Of a stretch of DNA of 64,000 nt, positions 43,711 to 51,500 are shown in pieces. The stretch is from Holtiella sp036655075 (GTDB lineage: Bacteria; Bacillota; Clostridia; Lachnospirales; Cellulosilyticaceae). The DNA lies in assembly GCF_036655075.1 (NCBI RefSeq), contig NZ_JAVVQU010000010.1, forward strand, positions 1 to 64,000. Direction: 5' to 3'. Both the position numbers and the translations under genes were made by a program. Numbering within the stretch: the stretch's first letter is position 1; each line of letters opens with the position of its first letter. Below the pieces are notes generated by a model. That model was not told the origin of the DNA. It made no database searches and saw nothing but the letters and a program-made list of their open reading frames with translations.

Positions 43711-45660
43711 TTACTCAGTATATAGCAGAATTTTACTATTTTTATTAATCTCCTCATTTGGAAGCGGGAATTGGCTAATGACAAGCTCTCCACTTCCTAT
43801 AAATTCAATCAAAACTTGGTTGCTTTGTGCAAGTATCTTAGCTTCTTTTCGGGGGAGTGCCCTAAAGTCTGGTACCTTAATCGTCTGCGTCTCCTCAAGT
43901 TTTTGTTCCTCTTCGGTGTAAATAGGTTCAATCCCTAAATAAGGTAATGCATTGGCCATAATATCTTTCATAACAGGTCCTGCTACTGTACCACCATAGT
44001 AAACACCTTTAGGTTCGTCAATAAGTACTAGCCCTATTACTTGTGGGTCATCTGCTGGCGCAAAAGCCATAAAAGAAGCAATATACTTACCAGATCCACG
44101 TGGAAGCTTCTGTGAAGTAGCTGTCTTACCACCAATACGATAGCCTGGAATATAGGTCTTACTTCCTGTCCCTTCACTGACTACACTTTCTAAAATTACT
44201 TTCATCTGATCACTTGTTTTCGTCGAGATAATTTGCTCTCCCTTATTATGTTCAAAAACCTGTAAAATGTTCCCTTTATCATCTACAACTTCTTTTCCAA
44301 GATGTGGGGTAATGACATAACCGCCATTAATCACCGCTGATGCTGACGTTAGAAGTTGTAAAGGTGTAATTTGGAAAGATTGACCAAATGACATAGTTGC
44401 AAGCTCTACAGGTCCTATCTTTTCAGCAGGGTACATAATCCCCACAGCTTCCCCTGGCAAGTCTATTCCTGTTTTTTGTTTGAATCTAAACTGAACCATA
44501 TAGTTGTGGAATTGGGTTGCTCCAATTCTTTCTCCAACCTCCATAAAGACAGGGTTACATGAATTTTGAACGCCTTGTACAAAGGTTTGGTGTCCATGGT
44601 TTCTAGGACTTCTCCAGCATTTAATGGTACGACCCCCGACGACTTTACTCCCGTTACAATTAAATTCACTTTCAGGTGTAATGACACCGCTTTCAAGTCC
44701 CATGGCTGAGGTAAATACTTTAAAAGTTGAGCCTGGCTCATATGTATCATTAATGGTAAAGTTACGCCACATACCATTTAGAAAATCTTGTTTTTCTTTG
44801 TAGGTATAAGTGTGCCAATTTGCGGCAAGCTCTGGATCATTAATGGTAAAAGGATCATTTAAATCGTATGTAGGATAATTTGCCATTGCATAGACTTCTC
44901 CATTTTGAGGATTCATCAATATAATAGCACCTCGTTTAGCTTCTTTCTCTGTGACAACCTTCTCTATAGCCTGTTCAGCATACTGCTGTAAGGTTATATC
45001 TAAAGTCGTTACTAAATGTGAACCATTTTCTGGGTCAATGCGCACCTCAACTTCTTCTTCTCGTCTCTCACCATGTCCATTAGTTTCCATAAGGATTTTT
45101 CCCTCTGTCCCTTTTAAATAAGAATCGTACTGCACTTCTAATCCTACAATCCCTTGATTATCTTTTCCTACAAACCCAATCACTTGAGCCGCTAAAGATT
45201 GATAAGGATAAAATCTTTTGGAGTCTTCATCCACCTTCACACCCGGTAAGTTCATATTGCGAATCTCATCTGCAATTTCTTTATCCACCTTTGTTTTGAT
45301 ACGTTCAAAAGCAACACGTTTTGTAACCTTTTTGTAAACGTCTTCATATTTTAGTTCTAGCTTCTCAGATAAAATTTTAGCGACCATTGCAGGATCTGTT
45401 ACTTGAGCATGTACGACACCAATGGTGGATACAGAGCCACTTTTAGCAAGCACCTTCCCATTTCTGTCATAGATTGTTCCTCTTGTAGGTGAAATCAATC
45501 GATCTCTTGTGTGCTGTTCAAATGCTTTGTCTTGCAAAAAACTTCCCATGCCTATTTGCACATAAGCCAGTCGAATAATCAGTGCAACTAAGACAATCAA
45601 AAAGAGCATGCTACAGAACATAATACGCTTTTTTATCGTTGTCGGTACTTGTTTTTTCAC
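43711..45660 (-). CDS. spoVD: Class B penicillin-binding protein, SpoVD type
   Basis: 649 residues: one membrane anchor (about 13-33), a dimerisation domain, a transpeptidase domain and one C-terminal PASTA domain (about 590-649), matching Bacillus SpoVD (646). The transpeptidase has SxxK at Ser311-Lys314 and SxN at Ser367-Asn369. The third motif reads KTA (512-514) where KTG is usual. The GTG start at 45660 has AAGGGAGG 8 bases upstream, but that site sits in the 3' arm of a 19-bp hairpin. It would cross-link spore cortex or septal peptidoglycan with the SEDS partner ftsW/spoVE. Confidence 0.88.
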   Translation of the reverse strand: MKKQVPTTIKKRIMFCSMLFLIVLVALIIRLAYVQIGMGSFLQDKAFEQHTRDRLISPTRGTIYDRNGKVLAKSGSVSTIGVVHAQVTDPAMVAKILSEKLELKYEDVYKKVTKRVAFERIKTKVDKEIADEIRNMNLPGVKVDEDSKRFYPYQSLAAQVIGFVGKDNQGIVGLEVQYDSYLKGTEGKILMETNGHGERREEEVEVRIDPENGSHLVTTLDITLQQYAEQAIEKVVTEKEAKRGAIILMNPQNGEVYAMANYPTYDLNDPFTINDPELAANWHTYTYKEKQDFLNGMWRNFTINDTYEPGSTFKVFTSAMGLESGVITPESEFNCNGSKVVGGRTIKCWRSPRNHGHQTFVQGVQNSCNPVFMEVGERIGATQFHNYMVQFRFKQKTGIDLPGEAVGIMYPAEKIGPVELATMSFGQSFQITPLQLLTSASAVINGGYVITPHLGKEVVDDKGNILQVFEHNKGEQIISTKTSDQMKVILESVVSEGTGSKTYIPGYRIGGKTATSQKLPRGSGKYIASFMAFAPADDPQVIGLVLIDEPKGVYYGGTVAGPVMKDIMANALPYLGIEPIYTEEEQKLEETQTIKVPDFRALPRKEAKILAQSNQVLIEFIGSGELVISQFPLPNEEINKNSKILLYTE

Positions 45661-45668
45661 TATAAAAA

Positions 45669-45718
45669 CCTCCCTTATAAAAATACATCTTCTATTAAAT
45701 GTATTTTTACAAGGGAGG
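45669..45718 (-). promoter_or_regulatory. Hairpin enclosing the spoVD ribosome binding site
   Basis: An inverted repeat. 45669-45676 pairs with 45711-45718 and 45678-45688 with 45699-45709, with one A/C mismatch between. On the minus strand the 3' arm ends in AAGGGAGG, the spoVD ribosome binding site, followed by T5. It can act as a terminator after pbpB, as a block on spoVD translation, or both. Confidence 0.75.
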
Positions 45719-45730
45719 CTTTATGCTCAT

Positions 45731-47923
45731 TTATTGCATTGTTTGTACAATTATTTTACTACCTTTTTCAATTTTAGTACCCGCCTTAGGAATTTGATGA
45801 CCAATAGTTCCACCTGTAGCACCTTCTAAACTAAACAGCCCATCTGCAATACGTTTGGCATCTTCTACACTCAGACCTACAAGCTCTGGGACTGGAATAA
45901 CCTCTTTTGCTTCTCCAGCATCCAAGTAAACCTTCACCGTATCTTCTAATGGTAACTTGGTACCTTCTAAAGGATATTGGTTCACAATTTTATTCCCTAC
46001 ACCGATTACTTCATAATTTAAGTTTTCCATTTCAAGACGCTTAATCCCATCATAAATCTCTAAATCTATAACGCTTGGAACAATAGACATATTGACAACA
46101 GGTAAATTCTCATCCCCTGTGGGTTCAATCCCTAAATAAGGCAATACGTTTTCCATAATCTCTTTAAAAGCAAGCTTTGGTGTTGGATCTGTTTCTCCAA
46201 TTTCATCAAAGATTACCAGCACCACAACTTGAGGATCATCTACAGGCGCATATCCCATAAAAGATAAGATGTGTTTACCTTCTCCACGGGGAAGTTTTTC
46301 TGCTGTCCCCGTCTTCCCACCTATTGTATAACCAGGTACTGCTGCACTTGCACCTGTTCCTGTTTTAACAACAGCTTCCATATATTTTTGAACTTGCTGG
46401 ATAGTACTTTCGGCAAAAATTTGGCGCTTCACTTGCGGGGTTGTCTCACTGATGATATTGTTCTCATTATCAATCACTTTTGAGACAACATAGGGCTGCA
46501 TCATATTTCCGCCGTTAATCAGAGAAGAAAATGCTGTAATAAGCTGTACAGGCGTCACTGTAAAAGTTTGTCCTATAGAACTTGTCGCTTTTTGCACAGG
46601 TCCTAACTTATTTAAGCTATGAATCATACCTGTTGACTCACCTGGCAATCCCACTTGTGTAATATCATTAAACCCAAACTTAATGAAATACTCATAAAAG
46701 ATTTCATCAGGAATATTTTTACTAATATCAATCATTGCAGAGTTACAAGAATTGGCCATTGCCTGTTCTAAAGTCTGTAAACCATGTCCTTGCCTTTTCC
46801 AACATCTAATTTGATCTGGCCCCACTTGGCTGACCCCAGTACAGTTGTAATGGGTGTTCACATCAATAAGTCCCTCTTCTATTACCTCTGCCACAAGCAA
46901 AGGTTTAAAAGTAGAGCCTGGTTCGTAAGGATTTTGAATATTGTAATTTTTCCATGCTCTATTGAGTGCTGCTGCTTGTTCTTCACTACTTAGTCCATTC
47001 CATGCTTCTGGCCCAAGCTGTTTAGATAAGTTCGTATAGCTATTAGGATCATAATACGGATAGCTATACATACTATAGATTTCGCCTGTTTTAGGATTCA
47101 TCACAATTGCTGCCGCGTTTAAAGGCTTCACTTCTGCCACGTATTTATTCATGGTCTGTTCTACATATTGTTGAATGACTTCATCCATAGTAGACACAAC
47201 AGTATGCCCTTTTTGTGGTGCTGCTACTTCAGTAGTAACAATACTTTCTTCTTGAAGCTTAGAATAGATACGTCCAGGCTTTCCAAGCATAACTTCATTG
47301 TAAGCTTGTTCAATACCATATTGCCCTTCCGTCTTGTTATAAAATCCTATCGTTTGAGCAGCTAGTGTGCCTTTTGGATAGTTTCTTACAAAGCTCTCCT
47401 CAAAAGAAACCCCTTTCACATTGGCCTCTTTAAGCATCATCATATCTTCCGCACTAATATCTTTCATAAAGATTTTATAGTAGGTCTCTGGATTACTATT
47501 TATAAGAGCCTCTATGTCCGCCGGTGTTTTCTTAGCATATTTTGCCAAAGTGTCATATGTATGCACCCTTTGCTCATCTTTAAGCTTTAAGATATTAATA
47601 GGATCTAAAATAATATGATACGAAAGGGTACTTGTTGCAACCGTTTTGTTATTACGGTCTACAATTGTCCCTCTTAAAGCCTTCACCTCTTTTTCCGCAC
47701 TCATCATTCTCGCACGGACTTCTTTTTCATACTCTTCCCCTTTGACTATTTTAAAGTACCCTATCCGGTATACTAAAATTAATATACACAGGAGCATAGC
47801 ACCTTTGACCCATTTCATGCGTACGGCCATCCGTTTCATGTAATCTGTTTGCTTCATGCCCACTGACTTTTTCTTCGCACCATTTTTCTTTGTACTATTT
47901 TTCTTACTTACTTTTTTACTCAT
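45731..47923 (-). CDS. pbpB: Class B penicillin-binding protein, FtsI/PBP2B type
   Basis: 730 residues, the septal transpeptidase. A lysine-rich cytoplasmic start (1-40), one membrane segment (about 41-58), a dimerisation domain, a transpeptidase with Ser337-Lys340 (STFK), Ser392-Asn394 (SCN) and Lys537-Gly539 (KTG), and two C-terminal PASTA domains (about 597-660 and 665-730). It follows ftsL by 12 bases, the normal dcw position of pbpB. It is a paralogue of the neighbouring spoVD. Confidence 0.92.
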   Translation of the reverse strand: MSKKVSKKNSTKKNGAKKKSVGMKQTDYMKRMAVRMKWVKGAMLLCILILVYRIGYFKIVKGEEYEKEVRARMMSAEKEVKALRGTIVDRNNKTVATSTLSYHIILDPINILKLKDEQRVHTYDTLAKYAKKTPADIEALINSNPETYYKIFMKDISAEDMMMLKEANVKGVSFEESFVRNYPKGTLAAQTIGFYNKTEGQYGIEQAYNEVMLGKPGRIYSKLQEESIVTTEVAAPQKGHTVVSTMDEVIQQYVEQTMNKYVAEVKPLNAAAIVMNPKTGEIYSMYSYPYYDPNSYTNLSKQLGPEAWNGLSSEEQAAALNRAWKNYNIQNPYEPGSTFKPLLVAEVIEEGLIDVNTHYNCTGVSQVGPDQIRCWKRQGHGLQTLEQAMANSCNSAMIDISKNIPDEIFYEYFIKFGFNDITQVGLPGESTGMIHSLNKLGPVQKATSSIGQTFTVTPVQLITAFSSLINGGNMMQPYVVSKVIDNENNIISETTPQVKRQIFAESTIQQVQKYMEAVVKTGTGASAAVPGYTIGGKTGTAEKLPRGEGKHILSFMGYAPVDDPQVVVLVIFDEIGETDPTPKLAFKEIMENVLPYLGIEPTGDENLPVVNMSIVPSVIDLEIYDGIKRLEMENLNYEVIGVGNKIVNQYPLEGTKLPLEDTVKVYLDAGEAKEVIPVPELVGLSVEDAKRIADGLFSLEGATGGTIGHQIPKAGTKIEKGSKIIVQTMQ

Positions 47924-47935
47924 TTTCTAGCCTCT

Positions 47936-48379
47936 TTACTCATCATAGACCGTATAGCTTTCTTGTGCTAACGACAAATATACAACTTGATGTGGAAGTG
48001 GCTCAGACATGTTAAGCTGGTCTTTTGCCACTTCTTGAATATGTTCTAAATTTAAGTTAGCTGCAATCGTAGCTTGTACACTGTTAATCGCACTTTGTGT
48101 TTCTCTAATTTCTGTATTCACAAGCTTGAGTTCTCTTTGCTTAATGGATAAGCTTGAAGTCACACTTACAAAACAAAAGGCACCTACAAAAAGTACAAGG
48201 CCACATACAGTCATTTTACATCCAAAGATAATATCTTCTTTAGAACGTTTTTGTGGCGCTGGACGCTTAAGTGGTGTGAAATCAGGTTTTTTCTCTGGTA
48301 AACGGTAAGGTGAGTCTCCGTAATTAGGCGCTTCTGATCCGTATTGATAATTGTATCTGTTGTATGGATAATCAGCCAT
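47936..48379 (-). CDS. ftsL: Cell division protein FtsL-like
   Basis: 147 residues: a Tyr/Pro-rich cytoplasmic N-terminus (1-50), one membrane segment (about 54-75, MTVCGLVLFVGAFCFVSV) and a short extracellular coiled coil (IKQRELKLVNTEIRETQSAINS). Sequence is weakly conserved in FtsL, so the call rests on topology, size and the position between rsmH and pbpB. It would form the FtsL-DivIC-FtsQ complex that activates septal wall synthesis. Confidence 0.8.
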   Translation of the reverse strand: MADYPYNRYNYQYGSEAPNYGDSPYRLPEKKPDFTPLKRPAPQKRSKEDIIFGCKMTVCGLVLFVGAFCFVSVTSSLSIKQRELKLVNTEIRETQSAINSVQATIAANLNLEHIQEVAKDQLNMSEPLPHQVVYLSLAQESYTVYDE

Positions 48380-48412
48380 CTAAATTCCCTCCCAATGCTC
48401 TCTTTTTTATCT

Positions 48413-49348
48413 CTATAATTTTTCTATAATTCTTAATTTCGCGCTACGTGCTCTAGGGTTAAATTCAAGTTCCTCTTCAGATGGTAAAATAGGTTTTCTT
48501 GTAATGACACGTACTTGAGGCTTTTTCCCACAAACACACATTGGGATACTTTTTGGACAAGTACATGGATCTTCAAGCTCTTTAAATGTATGTTTAACAA
48601 TACGATCTTCTATAGAGTGGAAAGTAATGATGCAAAGCCTTCCGCCTTTTTTCAAATGAGGCACTACATCTAAAATAGTAGGTCTAATAATGTCTAACTC
48701 CTTATTTACTTCTATACGAATCGCTTGGAACGTTCTTTTTGCTGGATGAGGACCATCTTTACGTGCACCTGCTGGAACAGCTCTTTTAATAATATCTACA
48801 AGTTCATGAGTTGTTTCTACAGGCTTCTCACTTCTTGCCTCTACTACAAATTGTGCAATACGTCTTGCCCAGTTTTCTTCACCATAAGATTTAATCACAC
48901 GAAACAGTTCTTCTTCACTGTATTCATTCACTACCTCATAAGCTGAAAAATCATTTTCTTGATTCATACGCATATCTAGTGGGGCATCATGCATATAAGA
49001 AAATCCACGAGAAGCTTCATCTAATTGATGTGAAGATACACCAAGGTCAATGAGCATTCCATCTATACCTTCTGGTGCATACTCTTTTAAAATATTGTCA
49101 ACATCTACAAAGTTGTTGTGTACAAGTGTCACTTGTGGTTTAGCATGTGCAAGTCTTTGGGTTGAAGCCTTCAGTGCATTAGTGTCTTGGTCAATACCAA
49201 TAAAGTGACCTTTTTCACATAAACGTTTACATACTTCGCCAGCATGTCCAGCCCCACCTAAAGTACCATCAGCATAAGTACCATCGTCCTTTATAGCAAG
49301 TCCTTCTATACATTCATTTAATAATACTGATACGTGTTCAAAATTCAT
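48413..49348 (-). CDS. rsmH: 16S rRNA (cytosine1402-N4)-methyltransferase RsmH
   Basis: 311 residues. It methylates C1402 in the ribosomal P site. Motif I is YADGTLGGAGHAGEV, then GIDQDTNAL, MLIDLGVSSHQLDEASRGFSY and the C-terminal RIVKHTFKELEDPCTCPK. ATG 49348 has AGGTG 8 bases upstream; ATG 49354 is in frame but only 2 bases from it. The mraZ stop overlaps the ribosome binding site, so mraZ and rsmH are probably coupled. Confidence 0.96.
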   Translation of the reverse strand: MNFEHVSVLLNECIEGLAIKDDGTYADGTLGGAGHAGEVCKRLCEKGHFIGIDQDTNALKASTQRLAHAKPQVTLVHNNFVDVDNILKEYAPEGIDGMLIDLGVSSHQLDEASRGFSYMHDAPLDMRMNQENDFSAYEVVNEYSEEELFRVIKSYGEENWARRIAQFVVEARSEKPVETTHELVDIIKRAVPAGARKDGPHPAKRTFQAIRIEVNKELDIIRPTILDVVPHLKKGGRLCIITFHSIEDRIVKHTFKELEDPCTCPKSIPMCVCGKKPQVRVITRKPILPSEEELEFNPRARSAKLRIIEKL

Positions 49349-49361
49349 ACTCATTTCACCT

Positions 49362-49790
49362 CTATATTCCTAATGATTCCATCTGTTCTGCTAAGGCATT
49401 TGCATCAAAAGCATCGTCATTATAGGTATCCCACTGACTACTACTCCAAACTTCTATGCGATTTCCCATACCTATAAATACTATGTCTTTTTCTATACTG
49501 GAATATACTTTCAAATGACTAGGAATTAAGATTCTTCCTTGTTTATCAGGTGTACATTCTACAGCTCCCGCTAAGAAAAAACGTACAAATTTACGGGCAT
49601 TTGTATTTGTTAAGGGGAGTTCTTTAAGTTTTTGTTCAAAGTTTGTCCATTCATTTTGGGGGTAGGCAAATAGACATCCATCTAAGCCTTTTGTGAGTAC
49701 AAAACTTGTTCCTAGCTGTTCTCTATATTTAGATGGTACGACGACTCTACTTTTGTCATCCAAGCTATATTGGTACTCACCAATGAACAT
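49362..49790 (-). CDS. mraZ: Transcriptional regulator MraZ
   Basis: 142 residues. It contains two SpoVT/AbrB-like DNA-binding repeats, each with the DXXXR signature: DDKSRVVVPSKYRE near residue 10 and DKQGRILIPSHLK near residue 83. The protein forms rings that bind repeated GTGG-type boxes. The frame extends upstream to 49838, but the ATG at 49790 gives the normal start MFIGEYQYSLD. It is the first gene of the dcw cluster and likely controls it through the boxes just in front of the start. Confidence 0.95.
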   Translation of the reverse strand: MFIGEYQYSLDDKSRVVVPSKYREQLGTSFVLTKGLDGCLFAYPQNEWTNFEQKLKELPLTNTNARKFVRFFLAGAVECTPDKQGRILIPSHLKVYSSIEKDIVFIGMGNRIEVWSSSQWDTYNDDAFDANALAEQMESLGI

Positions 49791-49793
49791 ACC

Positions 49794-49840
49794 CCACTTT
49801 CCCCCCTTTACTCCCCACTTTGAACCACTTTTAACCACTT
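49794..49840 (-). promoter_or_regulatory. MraZ operator boxes
   Basis: On the minus strand AAGTGG occurs at 49835-49840, 49825-49830 and 49815-49820, spaced exactly 10 bases. A degenerate AAAGGGGGG follows (49801-49808), then another AAAGTGG (49794-49799). They lie between the promoter and the mraZ ATG and overlap its ribosome binding site. The pattern matches known MraZ operators. Confidence 0.85.
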
Positions 49841-49846
49841 TCTTAT

Positions 49847-49875
49847 ATTTTATTGCTTTCTATCCAACTTTTCAA
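49847..49875 (-). promoter_or_regulatory. Sigma-A promoter of the dcw cluster
   Basis: On the minus strand TTGAAA (49870-49875), 17 bases, TAAAAT (49847-49852). The start of transcription would fall at about the first MraZ box. Confidence 0.75.
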
Positions 49876-49901
49876 GTGATTTTCAATAAAATGTAAAAAA
49901 A

Positions 49902-49920
49902 CTAGTGCCTTAGGCACTAG
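49902..49920 (-). terminator. Terminator of the Spo0E-like gene
   Basis: An 8-bp perfect stem (49902-49909 with 49913-49920), a 3-base loop and six to seven T on the minus strand. The stem contains the stop codon of the gene. Confidence 0.85.
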
Positions 49921-50080
49921 CTGATGCTGAATATTCTCTATAGTATCTTACAATAAGTTCGTCTAGTTGTTGACTCACTCGATATAACTCATTCATGTCG
50001 TCTGTATAAGCCGAACTTTTTTCTACAAGTCCATTAAGGCACACTTGTAAATCTACGATCTGTCCTTGTGTTGTATTCAT
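49910..50080 (-). CDS. Spo0E-like aspartyl-phosphate phosphatase
   Basis: A 56-residue frame with GGAGGG 7 bases before the ATG at 50080 and a terminator overlapping the TAA. The sequence VSQQLDELIVRYYRE matches the Spo0E family signature (S-x-x-LD-x-x-I-x-x-Y), and the upstream half is a second short helix, so a two-helix hairpin is expected. Spo0E-like proteins dephosphorylate Spo0A and delay sporulation. It is short and overlooked easily. It lies between lgt and mraZ as its own small unit. Confidence 0.8.
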   Translation of the reverse strand: MNTTQGQIVDLQVCLNGLVEKSSAYTDDMNELYRVSQQLDELIVRYYREYSASASA

Positions 50081-50164
50081 TTCAATCCCTCCAAAAGTGT
50101 TTCTTTATATATCTCTCTCTATAGTCTAATTATAGTCCCATTTTTGGAATTAATCAACATTAAT

Positions 50165-51028
50165 TTACATTTTTTTGAATTTAATTTTAGAGTTTTTTCG
50201 ACACCACATCACACCAATAATTCCTGCTACAATAGAAATCACAGCTACAATTTGGGATGCTGCAATGTTAATACCAGGTACAATCAGTTGGTCTGTTCTA
50301 AGACCTTCTATCCAAAAGCGTCCAATACCATACCCTGCTATATAAAGGAAGAAAATCTCTCCATTTCCCTTCTTGTACTTTCTATAAATGAGTAAAAGAA
50401 TAAGTAGAACAAAGTTCCAACAAGATTCATAGAAGAAAGTCGGATGAACTTGAATAAACTCGATTCCATTTCTTACCACTACGTTATCTAGCATATTTTG
50501 TGTCACATGAGTTGTCGCTTCTTCTTTCATAATTTGCATAGCTAAAACATTATTGGTATAGTCTCCAAAAGCTTCTTTGTTAACAAAATTTCCATATCTA
50601 CCAATGGCTTGTCCGACAAGTAGGCCGTAAGCTGCGATATCTCCAAATTGCCATAAACTTATTTTCTTTATACGCGTATAAATCACTGCAACGATAAAAG
50701 AAGCAATAATAGCACCATAGATGGCTATACCACCTTGGCGTAGGTTAAAAACTTCCATAAGATGGTCTTTGTAATAGTCCCAATTAAAAGCTACAAAGTA
50801 AGTTCTTGCCCCTATAATAGCAAATACAATATCATATAATAAAAAGTCAAAAATATGATCTGGGGATACCCCTTCCTTCTTGGCAATATACATACTCATG
50901 CAAAGTCCTAGCAAAATGCCTGTTGTTAAAATAATGCCGTACCAGTAAATGGGCACTCCAAATACATTAAAGGCAATAGGGTTAATATGAAAAGACAAAT
51001 TCAAATTCGGAAAATAAATATTTGGCAT
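50165..51028 (-). CDS. lgt: Prolipoprotein diacylglyceryl transferase
   Basis: 287 residues with about seven membrane segments. Lgt moves diacylglycerol from phosphatidylglycerol to the lipobox cysteine of prolipoproteins such as LivJ above. The Lgt signature GQAIGRYGNFVNKEAFG lies near residues 139-155, with RQGGIAIYGA before it and EGLRTDQL near the end. It seems monocistronic. A stretch of 84 bases separates it from the Spo0E-like gene. Confidence 0.96.
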   Translation of the reverse strand: MPNIYFPNLNLSFHINPIAFNVFGVPIYWYGIILTTGILLGLCMSMYIAKKEGVSPDHIFDFLLYDIVFAIIGARTYFVAFNWDYYKDHLMEVFNLRQGGIAIYGAIIASFIVAVIYTRIKKISLWQFGDIAAYGLLVGQAIGRYGNFVNKEAFGDYTNNVLAMQIMKEEATTHVTQNMLDNVVVRNGIEFIQVHPTFFYESCWNFVLLILLLIYRKYKKGNGEIFFLYIAGYGIGRFWIEGLRTDQLIVPGINIAASQIVAVISIVAGIIGVMWCRKNSKIKFKKM

Positions 51029-51167
51029 ATGTTTCCTCCTGTCTGTTTTTACTTATTATATGCCTGAATACCCCTTCTGTAAACAGATGACTTGCATATT
51101 TTTCACAGTTGTTTCCTATACTATATTAATGAAGGCTCACTTAACTTATAGGATTGGAGGAATGAAA

Positions 51168-51344
51168 ATGGCACAGTCCAAACGTCATTACCGCGTAGCT
51201 GAACGTACTAAAGAATTAGAAACGCAAGATGCACTCCTTACGCGTGACTACTTACGAGAAATGTCTTTTCTTAGTGGCATGATTTACTTATGTAGCATTT
51301 TATTAAGCTTTAGTGTCGGCTATTTGCTAGGAAAACATAATTAA
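51168..51344 (+). CDS. Small single-span membrane protein, unknown
   Basis: 58 residues. The first 30 are charged (SKRHYRVAERTKELETQDAL); residues ~35-54 form one membrane segment (SGMIYLCSILLSFSVGYLLG), and the protein ends in KHN. GGAGG lies 7 bases before the ATG at 51168. A terminator follows at once, so it is a complete one-gene unit. I recognise no family. It lies alone between lgt (opposite strand) and ychF. Confidence 0.65.
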   Translation: MAQSKRHYRVAERTKELETQDALLTRDYLREMSFLSGMIYLCSILLSFSVGYLLGKHN

Positions 51345-51350
51345 ATCTTA

Positions 51351-51376
51351 AAAACTGCACTTTGTTGCAGTTTTTT
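51351..51376 (+). terminator. Terminator after the small membrane protein gene
   Basis: A 10-bp stem, 51351-51360 with 51367-51376, and a run of seven T. Confidence 0.85.
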
Positions 51377-51391
51377 TCTTGTAATCGCCAT

Positions 51392-51420
51392 TGCAACCTC
51401 TTTCCATATCCTTTATAATT
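51392..51420 (+). promoter_or_regulatory. Sigma-A promoter of ychF
   Basis: TTGCAA at 51392-51397, 17 bases, TATAAT at 51415-51420. It lies 80 bases before the ychF ATG, leaving a leader of about 74 bases. Confidence 0.75.
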
Positions 51421-51500
51421 TAAAATTAGTGCAATTGATAAGAGAAACTTTTATTATAGCCATTTTATACTTCGGTATACACATAGAAAGGATGAATGAT

